A stretch of DNA of 15,197 nt, from positions 25,034 to 40,230 of the forward strand of contig DBPW01000033.1 in assembly GCA_002305015.1 (NCBI GenBank), in the 5' to 3' direction. This document shows positions 8,183 to 15,197 of this stretch, piece by piece. The notes beneath the pieces were generated by a model, which was not told the origin of the DNA, did no database searches, and was given only the letters and a program-made list of their open reading frames with translations. Every line of letters starts with the position of its first letter. Positions within the stretch are counted from its first letter, which is position 1. This stretch comes from Bacteroidales bacterium UBA1410 (lineage in GTDB: Bacteria; Bacteroidota; Bacteroidia; Bacteroidales; Dysgonomonadaceae). The translations under genes and the position numbers were made by a program.

Positions 8183-9742
8183 TTAATTAAATAGGATATA
8201 CATCCCGATCATCACAACAATTAAAACACTCCAGGAGATTTTTACCGACCTATTTATTTTTATCGGTTGGTAATTCAATATCGGAACAGACTCGCCTGAT
8301 TCCTTGTTTATTAAAGAAAATAGCCACACAAAAACCGACAACAAAACAAAGATAAGGAAAGAGACATATAAAAAATGAACGCCATTAAAAATAAGATTAG
8401 TGTAGTACAGAATACCCATACTCAAGCTGAAAACTGTACCCAACGAAAGTACAAGATTTATGGCTTTGCGTGACGTTTTCTTCCACAATACGGCAAACAA
8501 AAAAGCTACCGACATGGGTGGCGCTATAAATCCTAACACCGATTGAAAAATATTAAAAAAACTTAATCCCTGAATAAAAGATATTCCGATGGCCAAAAAA
8601 ATAGAAAGAAAAGTACCTGCCAATACTACTAACCGTCCTGTTTTTTTAATTTCTTTACTTTGGGCATCAGGTTTGTAACGCTTGATGTATATGTCCATTG
8701 TAAAAACCGTGCTCAACGAATTAAGGGCCGAACTGATGGTGCTGATCAGAGCCGCCATCATTACAATGACAACTAAACCCGACAATCCGGAAGGAAAAAC
8801 CGTTTTTACCAACTTCAGATAAGCATCGGTCGAGTTTGTAAGACCGGGAAGAAGTAGATACGCCAATATGCCGGGAAGAATAAAAAGAGGGATATCGATC
8901 AATTTCAACCATGCCGTAAAATTTGCTCCTTTCTGTCCTTCTTCCAAACTCTTTGCACCCAAAACCGATTGTACCATTGACTGATCGGTGCACCAAAACC
9001 AAATACCCATAACCGGATATCCCAGAAGGATAGCCAACCAGGGAAAATCCTTGTCGCTTAAGGGTTGAAATAATTTCCAATAAGAAGAAGGTGTTGCCTC
9101 GAGCACTTTTCCTATCCCACCTACCCTATGGACCGACATCACCACCAGTAAAACCGATACACCGATCAATAAAAGCATTTGAAAAACATTGGTATAGGCA
9201 ATCGTTTTTAAACCTCCAATCACGACAAACAGCGCCGAAATCGTAACCAGAATAACGATGCAGCCCCACAAAGGAAAATCCAAGAGTTGCGCCATGAAAA
9301 TTCCTCCGGAAAACAAGGTTAACCCCAACCACGATATCAAAATTGTCAAAATGGAATACCAAGCAATGTATCGTTGAGTGGTTTCACCAAAACGCTTTCC
9401 CATATATTCAGGCAGTGTGGTTACTTTTGCACTCAAATAACGGGGAGCAAAAACAAAAGCCAGCATCAAAATAAAGGGGAAAGCATACCAAGAAAAATTT
9501 CCTGCTACAATGCCGCTTTCATAACCGCTGCTGGCATTAGCAATCAGCATGGAAGGGCCAACATTGGTCCCCCACATCGTAAGTCCGATTGCAAACCACC
9601 CAAGCGATTTATTGGCAAGAAAAAGATCATCACTTTTGTTTTTCTTCGCAAAACCTGCCCAGCAAGCAATGCTTATCAGAATAATGACATAAACAAGAAT
9701 GACAACAACATCGGCAGTAGATAAGTGAATCAAGTCTTCCAT
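8183..9742 (-). CDS. Sodium:solute symporter, SSS/SGLT family
   Basis: The 519-residue protein is a polytopic membrane transporter with about 13-14 hydrophobic segments. Family signatures are GGLKTIAYTNVFQ (176-188), the substrate-side FWCTDQSMVQ (249-258) and the Ser/Thr-rich MMAALISTISSALNSL (328-343) that forms part of the sodium site. The WCTDQ-type segment is common in the sugar-transporting branch (vSGLT-like), which favours a monosaccharide or small glycoside over an amine or carboxylate, though specificity cannot be settled by eye. Such symporters in Bacteroidota carbohydrate loci bring sugars across the inner membrane. It lies 45 bases after the candidate substrate methyltransferase gene and just before the corrinoid protein gene. 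The inference is that it imports the compound those enzymes demethylate. Confidence 0.93.
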   Translation of the reverse strand: MEDLIHLSTADVVVILVYVIILISIACWAGFAKKNKSDDLFLANKSLGWFAIGLTMWGTNVGPSMLIANASSGYESGIVAGNFSWYAFPFILMLAFVFAPRYLSAKVTTLPEYMGKRFGETTQRYIAWYSILTILISWLGLTLFSGGIFMAQLLDFPLWGCIVILVTISALFVVIGGLKTIAYTNVFQMLLLIGVSVLLVVMSVHRVGGIGKVLEATPSSYWKLFQPLSDKDFPWLAILLGYPVMGIWFWCTDQSMVQSVLGAKSLEEGQKGANFTAWLKLIDIPLFILPGILAYLLLPGLTNSTDAYLKLVKTVFPSGLSGLVVIVMMAALISTISSALNSLSTVFTMDIYIKRYKPDAQSKEIKKTGRLVVLAGTFLSIFLAIGISFIQGLSFFNIFQSVLGFIAPPMSVAFLFAVLWKKTSRKAINLVLSLGTVFSLSMGILYYTNLIFNGVHFLYVSFLIFVLLSVFVWLFSLINKESGESVPILNYQPIKINRSVKISWSVLIVVMIGMYILFN

Positions 9743-9787
9743 CCGGCTTTATTTTTGTTCCATTCAACTATTTTTTCGTGTATAAAA

Positions 9788-10852
9788 TCATCGGTACCGT
9801 TCCACAATTTTTAAGGCTTCTTCTATGTCTTTTTCCGATTTAAAATCGACGTTAATATGTAATCCCTGATTCCCAATATTATCGATCAAGGGCGCTATTT
9901 CATCTAATGTCACCCAGTTTATCATTACGGATTTTCCGCTTGAAAGAATCCGCTTATACAAAGGATACCACTGAGGATCTCCTCCCTGAGGTTGGCCATA
10001 ACCCGGAGTCCACTGAACAGCCTTGAGGCTTTCAATTTCCAAAACGGCATCCAGATGACGAATGGCATCCACACCATCCAAATGATAGAGGGTATAGTCT
10101 ATGTTGTTGCATTGTTCTCGTAAAAATGGCTGACAAAAAGTGCGGTAGTCTTCTTCAGAAATCATAATGGACAAGTCTGCTTGTAGTTTTGTCACTTTCC
10201 CCGGTGCCCACAGAGAAAAATAACAGAATCCCATTTCCCCCTCCACATTGATGATATCGTAAATTTCATCGAAAACCCTAAAATAAACCGTATTGATATC
10301 TTGCAATTGACGTAATGTATCTTCAGGATTCATAACAAGATCCACAAGTACATTATCAGGCCCTTTAAGACTGGCCAACACATCCAATCCTTCCACCAAA
10401 TCGGGGCAGCCGACCAAGTATTTTCCTTGCGATCTGGCTTTGCACGCCTTCAACAGATCTTTATGTAATTTCCACCACTTATTGTTTTCATCAAAAACAA
10501 TCCGACCGTCAAAATCCGGTTTTTCTCTTATCCAAATGGTGTCCTCCCTGGCTTCCAGTTCCGATCCCAGGATAGCAGCAAGAGAACCCGGTCCCAATTG
10601 CGTATTGGCTATGGGAAGAATGTCCGCAAGATACGAATTTCTCGACATAGTGTAATGCAGATATGCTGACCTCCATTCGGGATCAAACCAAAACTGATTC
10701 AAATCCTTGGAAGGTGGTGGCGGAGGAACATTTTCATAGGGCTCCCCGTCTTTCGGAATGTGCTCCCACATAGACAAAACGATACCTTTATGATTCCACC
10801 AATCCAGATAATGTTGTTTTGTTTCTTCAAAATTCGATTTCCAGGTTTGCAT
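9788..10852 (-). CDS. URO-D-fold protein, candidate substrate:corrinoid methyltransferase
   Basis: The 354-residue product shows a divergent uroporphyrinogen-decarboxylase/MtaA-like TIM barrel. Evidence is the segment LQADLSIMISEEDYRTFCQPFL (223-244 region), typical of the fold, and YHLDG (256-260) at the place where MtaA-type enzymes have H-x-C-G. Here the Cys is Asp (D259), and no Cys sits at the third zinc-ligand position near the C terminus, so metal binding must differ or be absent. It has no signal peptide. Residues 43-47 are five consecutive prolines. Proteins of this type are often found beside corrinoid proteins, where they may act as the first methyltransferase (substrate to corrinoid). 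That role is inferred from its place between GH31 (11 bases upstream) and the symporter and corrinoid genes. A second, smaller possibility is a non-methyltransferase isomerase or hydrolase on the same fold. Confidence 0.72.
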   Translation of the reverse strand: MQTWKSNFEETKQHYLDWWNHKGIVLSMWEHIPKDGEPYENVPPPPPSKDLNQFWFDPEWRSAYLHYTMSRNSYLADILPIANTQLGPGSLAAILGSELEAREDTIWIREKPDFDGRIVFDENNKWWKLHKDLLKACKARSQGKYLVGCPDLVEGLDVLASLKGPDNVLVDLVMNPEDTLRQLQDINTVYFRVFDEIYDIINVEGEMGFCYFSLWAPGKVTKLQADLSIMISEEDYRTFCQPFLREQCNNIDYTLYHLDGVDAIRHLDAVLEIESLKAVQWTPGYGQPQGGDPQWYPLYKRILSSGKSVMINWVTLDEIAPLIDNIGNQGLHINVDFKSEKDIEEALKIVERYR

Positions 10853-10863
10853 GCTTTCTTTTT

Positions 10864-13077
10864 TTAATCAAATACAACTTCAACAACTTTTTTCATATCC
10901 ATTTCATCCGTACAGCTCACATCTTCCGGATACATAGGGATAGCGCTTCCGTATTTTACATAAACAGGCATCTCTTCCAAAGGAACAACAACATCCTTCA
11001 ACCAACATGGCCCTTCAAAAATTTTACGGGTGAAAAAGTGGACCCATTTCCCCTCGGGCAAATAGATATCGCGTCTGCCTGACGAATTCATCACCGGCGC
11101 CACCATCATATTGTCGCCGAAATAATATTGATCATCGATGTGGCGACAGGTTCTGTCATCGGGATGATGTAAAATCAATGCCCTTATCACGGGGAAACCC
11201 GTTTGGGTTGTTTTTTCGCTTTGTTGAACGATATAGGGGATTAACCGGTATCGCAATTTCCACCATCTACGAATGACTCCCGAAACATGGGGATATTCCC
11301 AGGGTTCGCGCTTATGTGTACCGTGATAGCGCATGTGCGATGTAAAAACGCCAAATTGTGTCCATCGAACATAAAGATCGTCCGGAACAACAGAATTCAT
11401 GAAATTGGGCACACCATGAAATCCGGGGATATCGTGACTCCAAAAACCGAAACCCGACAACCCCAAATGTAATCCCCCTTTCAGCGAACCAGCCATACCG
11501 TGCCACGAACAAGCAGCATCCCCTCCCCAGTGAACCGGATATCGTTGACAACCTGCCCACCCGGCTCGAGCCCAAATAATTCCCTCACCCGTAACTTCTT
11601 TCGTTACTTCATATACGGCTTTCTGATACAACAGGGGATAGATGTTCCGCAACTTTTCTGCCGGCAACCCGTGATATTCCGCATCTAAATGGATATCTTC
11701 ACCAAAATCGGCTTTAATACAACTCGCTCCCATTTTTAGCAGGTTCCGCAACAGGTCTTTATACCACTCCACAGCTTTATCGTAAGTAAAATCTATCGTT
11801 CCGGCAAAATCCTGCACACTGAAATTCGATGCTGCGGAAAGTTTTCGAATTCCCTTACCGATATACTGATTCTCGTCGGCCTCTTTATACTGCATGGCAT
11901 GATAAGAAATGTAGGGCAATTGCCACAGACTGATGCGAAATCCTTTTTCATTCAGATTCCGAATAAATTTTTCGGGGTCAGGAAAGCGTTTTTCGTTGAA
12001 TTTCCATTCACAAAGCCAATCGGTTTCAAACCATCCGGTATCCAAATGAATGACATCGCACGGATAATCCTCCTCGCGCAAACGTTCACAAATAGCGTTC
12101 ACCTCTTCTGACGAAAAATAGGTCATACGGCTCATCCATATCCCGAAACTCCAAAGTGGGGGCATGGGCGGAAATCCCGTCAACTGACGATAGCCGAACA
12201 ACACCTCTTCCAACGTGTCGCCACCAATCAAAAAGAAATCGATAAAGGGTTCTTCTGCCATTATCTGGACCGAACGTGTCGAATGATCGGCAAGCGAAAA
12301 TTTGGCAAACGAACACGTATGAAGAAACAAACCGTAAATTTCGGAAGAAAGATAAAACGGTACATTTTTATAGGCTCTCCGGTTATTTACTCCCTGTGCA
12401 TCCTGATTGCACATCTGGAAAGTTTTCCCGGAAAGGTCCATTTTGGTAAAGCGTTCACCAGTACCAAAAAAACACTCATCGGGTTTAGCTTCCAAGGAAA
12501 AGGTGACCCGATTGGCCTGACCGTTCTTTTCGACAAAAGCCAATGCAAAAGCATCTTGACGCATAGGTGAAAACATGTCGTATGCCGAAAGGGGTATCTC
12601 CCTCTTTCCGTCGGGAAAAAAATGTAAAATAAGAGTTTCATCCGGTTCGGGCTGTAAATCACTCCACCAATCGATCTGTGGTTTGGAGAAAATCACTTTC
12701 GCTCTTTTGCTCCCTTTTTCATCCCAAATCATCCATTCCTCTTTGTCTTTCCGATAAGACAAGGGCATTTTTTTTAGATCAGAACTCAAACAAAGCATTT
12801 CGGAATCCTCCATGAAAGGATGATCTATCGCTAAAGAAATACGTAAAATCGTTGATCCCAATGCCCGTATTCTAAGTGTATAATTTTTTCTCGGCTCAGA
12901 AAAATCAGGCCTTATTTCGTTTGAATTGCACTGCATTTGAAAAGGAATGGTAAGAAAAATATCCCCATTTTCCTCCCTAATATCCGTAGGCAAACATGCT
13001 TTCCAAAGACGTTCTCCACCATCTAAGTTAATATCAAAATCCAAAAAATCGAAAAGCTGATAATTGGTTTGTTTCAT
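10864..13077 (-). CDS. GH31 alpha-glycosidase, YicI alpha-xylosidase-like, cytoplasmic
   Basis: The 737-residue protein matches glycoside hydrolase family 31, closest in pattern to E. coli YicI (772 residues). The N-terminal beta-sandwich (about 1-300) leads into the catalytic barrel (about 305-620) and C-terminal beta domains. The nucleophile is D457 in KADFGED (455-461) and the acid/base is D520 in YPVHWGGD (513-520), followed by GLSGFGFWSHDIPGF (539-553). K455 matches the YicI Lys beside the nucleophile. The subsite region reads HLDTGWF (344-350) where YicI has HFDCFWM; the phenylalanine linked to xylose preference appears replaced by G348, so the substrate may not be plain alpha-xylose. 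There is no signal peptide, suggesting it acts inside the cell on imported oligosaccharides or glycosides. It overlaps the upstream lipoprotein gene by 4 bases. Confidence 0.92.
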   Translation of the reverse strand: MKQTNYQLFDFLDFDINLDGGERLWKACLPTDIREENGDIFLTIPFQMQCNSNEIRPDFSEPRKNYTLRIRALGSTILRISLAIDHPFMEDSEMLCLSSDLKKMPLSYRKDKEEWMIWDEKGSKRAKVIFSKPQIDWWSDLQPEPDETLILHFFPDGKREIPLSAYDMFSPMRQDAFALAFVEKNGQANRVTFSLEAKPDECFFGTGERFTKMDLSGKTFQMCNQDAQGVNNRRAYKNVPFYLSSEIYGLFLHTCSFAKFSLADHSTRSVQIMAEEPFIDFFLIGGDTLEEVLFGYRQLTGFPPMPPLWSFGIWMSRMTYFSSEEVNAICERLREEDYPCDVIHLDTGWFETDWLCEWKFNEKRFPDPEKFIRNLNEKGFRISLWQLPYISYHAMQYKEADENQYIGKGIRKLSAASNFSVQDFAGTIDFTYDKAVEWYKDLLRNLLKMGASCIKADFGEDIHLDAEYHGLPAEKLRNIYPLLYQKAVYEVTKEVTGEGIIWARAGWAGCQRYPVHWGGDAACSWHGMAGSLKGGLHLGLSGFGFWSHDIPGFHGVPNFMNSVVPDDLYVRWTQFGVFTSHMRYHGTHKREPWEYPHVSGVIRRWWKLRYRLIPYIVQQSEKTTQTGFPVIRALILHHPDDRTCRHIDDQYYFGDNMMVAPVMNSSGRRDIYLPEGKWVHFFTRKIFEGPCWLKDVVVPLEEMPVYVKYGSAIPMYPEDVSCTDEMDMKKVVEVVFD
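13074..13077 (-). other. ATGA stop/start overlap between lipoprotein and GH31 genes
   Basis: The TGA of the RhaM-like lipoprotein gene overlaps the ATG of GH31. The two are likely coupled despite opposite predicted locations, one outside the inner membrane and one in the cytoplasm. Confidence 0.8.
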
Positions 13078-13760
13078 GCTTTTACTTTTTCAAAAGTTAT
13101 CCATGTGCTACCTTGTGGTGCATCTTTTATTCCTTCCTGATAATTACTCATAATCGCATCCCATTCATTTACCCGCGGATTATTCTCAACCGTTTTCGGA
13201 TTCAATTCTTCTAAACTTTTCCCTTTGGGAATACTGATGACAAGCATAAGTTGTCTTCCGTTGCGAAAAACAAGAACCTGCTGAAAATCGGCCTTGCAAA
13301 AACCTGTTGAAACTTCAGGCCATTTTTCGAATTGTGTTCGGTGGTATTCCATATATGCTTGCTGCATCGCTTCATCTTCTACCAAATTTGCCGTCATAAT
13401 CACATGATCCCAGCTTCGCGCAGGTTTATCGCTGCAATGTTCTTCTCTGCTGAAACGATAAAAAGGCTTTTCGTATAAGTTGATATCGCTATCGGGATAC
13501 CGTTCTTCAATTGCTTTTTTCAATTTATTAATTTCGTTTGGGTTGGCATAGATAACCCAATGATTTCTCCAATAGTAAACCAAACGGGTATCCATTTGAT
13601 GTTCACTACAAAAAGCGATGATTTCTTCCCTTGGTATAAAAGATCGTTTGTCGACTACCTCCAAAATCGAAGGCGTATATGCAGTCGTCGACTTACAGGA
13701 TAGGAAAAGAAGAAAACATCCCAATAGAACAAATTTACCGAAGTCCAACACTTTTTCCAT
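13074..13760 (-). CDS. Lipoprotein with L-rhamnose mutarotase (RhaM)-like domain
   Basis: The 228-residue product begins with a short basic and hydrophobic stretch ending in a lipobox-like LFLSC, so C22 should be lipid-modified and the protein anchored outside the inner membrane. Residues about 117-226 resemble the small dimeric alpha/beta barrel family of L-rhamnose mutarotase (E. coli RhaM/YiiL), with EYHRTQFEKWPEV (138-150) matching the family helix. At the position of the catalytic His of E. coli RhaM (EYQRRHNPIWPEL) this protein has Gln (Q143), with a His three residues earlier (H140). Residues about 30-105 may be a second, degenerate copy of the fold (RLVYYWRNHWVIYANPNE, 59-76). It could interconvert anomers of a sugar, or be a binding derivative without activity. 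It lies 31 bases after the large gene upstream and overlaps the GH31 gene by ATGA. Confidence 0.75.
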   Translation of the reverse strand: MEKVLDFGKFVLLGCFLLFLSCKSTTAYTPSILEVVDKRSFIPREEIIAFCSEHQMDTRLVYYWRNHWVIYANPNEINKLKKAIEERYPDSDINLYEKPFYRFSREEHCSDKPARSWDHVIMTANLVEDEAMQQAYMEYHRTQFEKWPEVSTGFCKADFQQVLVFRNGRQLMLVISIPKGKSLEELNPKTVENNPRVNEWDAIMSNYQEGIKDAPQGSTWITFEKVKA

Positions 13761-13791
13761 TGTTTATGATAAAATAAAAATGACCATCTCA

Positions 13792-15197
13792 TTAATAAAA
13801 CAACCAATCGACGGATGCCGTAAAATCATCATCCATCAACCCCACATTACGGAATTCGATGTCGGATTGCGTGAAACCCAATATCAAACATATTCCTTTG
13901 CCGAGTGACACCGTATGCCTTCCGGCAGGAAAAGAATAAGCGTGAATATTTACTGCCGGTTGGTTTTCGATCGCCAACGCATTCATCAACACCGGTTCAG
14001 CTTGACCGTAATGATTGGCCGAAGCATCCGTTTCCAATACAGGCGCCATGGCATACCCCTTTTGATCCGTACGAAAATAACCTACCAATAGTTTTACCGA
14101 ATCGCGCGTTTCGAATTCGATCATCGTTCCTTTCTTTTTTTGAAATTCGGCTTCGAGCTTCAACACCTTCATGTTTTTCAGCTCCGGAGCAATTCCCTTT
14201 AATTGCGAGTCTATTCCCGGGATCACGTGTCGACCTTTCACCAAAGGCGTCCATTCTGCTTTAGGTGTCGTCAAGATTACTTCGGCAGGAACAAGGGGGG
14301 AAATTGTTTCAACGCTCTTTCCGCTTCCACCTGTTTTCAGCATCCGGAGATTCTTTTTAAAATTTTTGAATTCCTGTTCGTAAAGTGGAAGGAGTTCCTC
14401 CCACGTTTTATATTTGCCGTCATCTCCACCAATAGGAATTCGCCGTTGAGCCGTCTGCATGCTGTTGGCATACAAATAAGTATCTTTGGTCAACGCAACC
14501 AATTTCCTGTAATGCTCCAGACTTTCTTCCATGAAGGGAACGGCAGCTTCCAGATCGGCGATGTTTTTGCTGTATTGATAATCGAGCACACGTTCTGCCG
14601 CCTTTACTTTTGCACCAAAAAAATACGCAAATTCCCGGTAACAATGTACATCGTTCTTCAAACGCGAAAATTCATCCTTGTTTTTCGTAACCTTTTTTTC
14701 TGCTTTTTCAATGGCAGTAACAGCTTTGTCGCCATGTTCCTTTGCTTGAGCCACAATATCCAATGGTAACTCACCTACATGCGGCTCTTTTTTCCATTTT
14801 TTTTCCACATATTCGATCAGTTTTTCTCCCTCAGGCCCACACGATTCGTAAAATCCGGGATAGATTTTGTATTTATACGGATTGACCAATTGACTCATGA
14901 ACATTCCCAAAAGAAACGTTTGGCGATTACCTTCGGTAATGGCAAAACGACGGGTTAATTTCGGAGAGATCTCTCCGGTCTGTTCATACGCCTCCAGAAC
15001 ATGGACTGCATCTTTGCCACAGCCGTAAAAATCCCCCAATTGTTTTATCCAATACGCATCTTCTTCCTCTGACGAACGATCGGCTTTCCATGCGTAACGA
15101 CCCCAGCATTTATACCATATCCAATCCCTGTCTATTTGCAACAACCGTTCTCCGTTTGGTAACTTGTCGGCTGTATACGGCCAATCCCAATATGAGG
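13792..15197 (-). CDS. C-terminal part of a large, probably glycoside hydrolase-like protein (5' end beyond window)
   Basis: The frame is open to the right edge, so only the last 467 residues are visible; the first possible in-window start is a TTG at 15144, which I do not take as real. The visible part starts inside a domain (SYWDWPY at 1-7, WYKCWGRYAW at about 27-36). It continues through a long helical region with many Lys/Glu and aromatic residues (to about 300, including YANSMQTAQRRIPIGG), and ends in a beta-rich domain (about 320-467). The helical region with a W-G-R-Y motif recalls C-terminal regions of large Bacteroidota enzymes loosely annotated as alpha-glucuronidase-like, but I cannot name a family and the catalytic domain is not visible. 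Export cannot be judged. Its place before the RhaM-like lipoprotein and GH31 suggests a role in the same polysaccharide pathway. Confidence 0.7.
   Translation of the reverse strand, partial: SYWDWPYTADKLPNGERLLQIDRDWIWYKCWGRYAWKADRSSEEEDAYWIKQLGDFYGCGKDAVHVLEAYEQTGEISPKLTRRFAITEGNRQTFLLGMFMSQLVNPYKYKIYPGFYESCGPEGEKLIEYVEKKWKKEPHVGELPLDIVAQAKEHGDKAVTAIEKAEKKVTKNKDEFSRLKNDVHCYREFAYFFGAKVKAAERVLDYQYSKNIADLEAAVPFMEESLEHYRKLVALTKDTYLYANSMQTAQRRIPIGGDDGKYKTWEELLPLYEQEFKNFKKNLRMLKTGGSGKSVETISPLVPAEVILTTPKAEWTPLVKGRHVIPGIDSQLKGIAPELKNMKVLKLEAEFQKKKGTMIEFETRDSVKLLVGYFRTDQKGYAMAPVLETDASANHYGQAEPVLMNALAIENQPAVNIHAYSFPAGRHTVSLGKGICLILGFTQSDIEFRNVGLMDDDFTASVDWLFY

Noticed and set aside
9743..9787. Promoter in the 45-base gap upstream of the symporter gene
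   Set aside because: No TTTG/TAnnTTTG pair with proper spacing could be read, so an internal promoter is not supported.
14203..14769. Open frame of 188 codons on the plus strand, rich in Phe and Cys
   Set aside because: It is antisense to the Lys/Glu-rich helical region of the right-edge gene, and that composition explains the Phe-rich shadow.

Overview
The window is one unbroken run of minus-strand genes. It is very probably from a Bacteroidota genome, most likely an anaerobic or gut-type Bacteroidales. The reasons are the moderate AT bias, the multidomain exported glycoside hydrolases (GHs), a lipoprotein among carbohydrate enzymes, a sodium/sugar symporter, and starts preceded by AT-rich sequence rather than a clear Shine-Dalgarno. 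It reads as the interior of a polysaccharide utilization locus. No SusC/SusD pair, sulfatase or regulator lies inside the window, so that label is inferred from gene content.

In the direction of transcription (high to low coordinates) the order is as follows. (1) The 3' part of a large unrecognised protein, possibly glycoside hydrolase-like (13792-15197, cut by the right edge). (2) A lipoprotein with an L-rhamnose-mutarotase-like domain (13074-13760). (3) A GH31 enzyme of the YicI type without signal peptide (10864-13077). (4) A URO-D-fold protein lacking the usual Cys zinc ligands (9788-10852). (5) An SSS-family sodium:solute symporter (8183-9742). (6) A corrinoid-binding protein with the DxHxxG cobalt-ligand motif (7495-8169). 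(7) A MtaA/MtbA-type URO-D methyltransferase with an HxCG...C zinc site (6489-7493). (8) A stand-alone protein resembling the B12-dependent methionine synthase activation domain (5791-6492). (9) A 1403-residue exported fusion of a five-bladed-propeller glycosidase, a GH2 enzyme, a malectin-like domain and a C-terminal beta-rich domain (1587-5798). (10) The 5' part of an exported LacZ-type GH2 beta-galactosidase (1-1517, cut by the left edge).

Genes mostly overlap by 4-8 bases or are 1-45 bases apart; the largest gap is 69 bases. There is no gene-free stretch over 300 bases, and I saw no convincing terminator, tRNA, insertion sequence or repeat. Genes 2 to 9 are probably one transcript.

The striking point is the middle block. 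A complete-looking corrinoid methyl-transfer module (candidate substrate methyltransferase, corrinoid protein, zinc methyltransferase, activation protein) sits with a sugar-type symporter between secreted and cytoplasmic glycosidases. My interpretation, which is inference, is that exported enzymes release O-methylated sugars or oligosaccharides, the symporter imports them, the cytoplasmic GH31 trims them, and the corrinoid system removes the methyl group without oxygen. This would be an anaerobic counterpart of the oxidative demethylation known for methylated sugars in aerobes. The methylated substrate and the final methyl acceptor cannot be read from the sequence.
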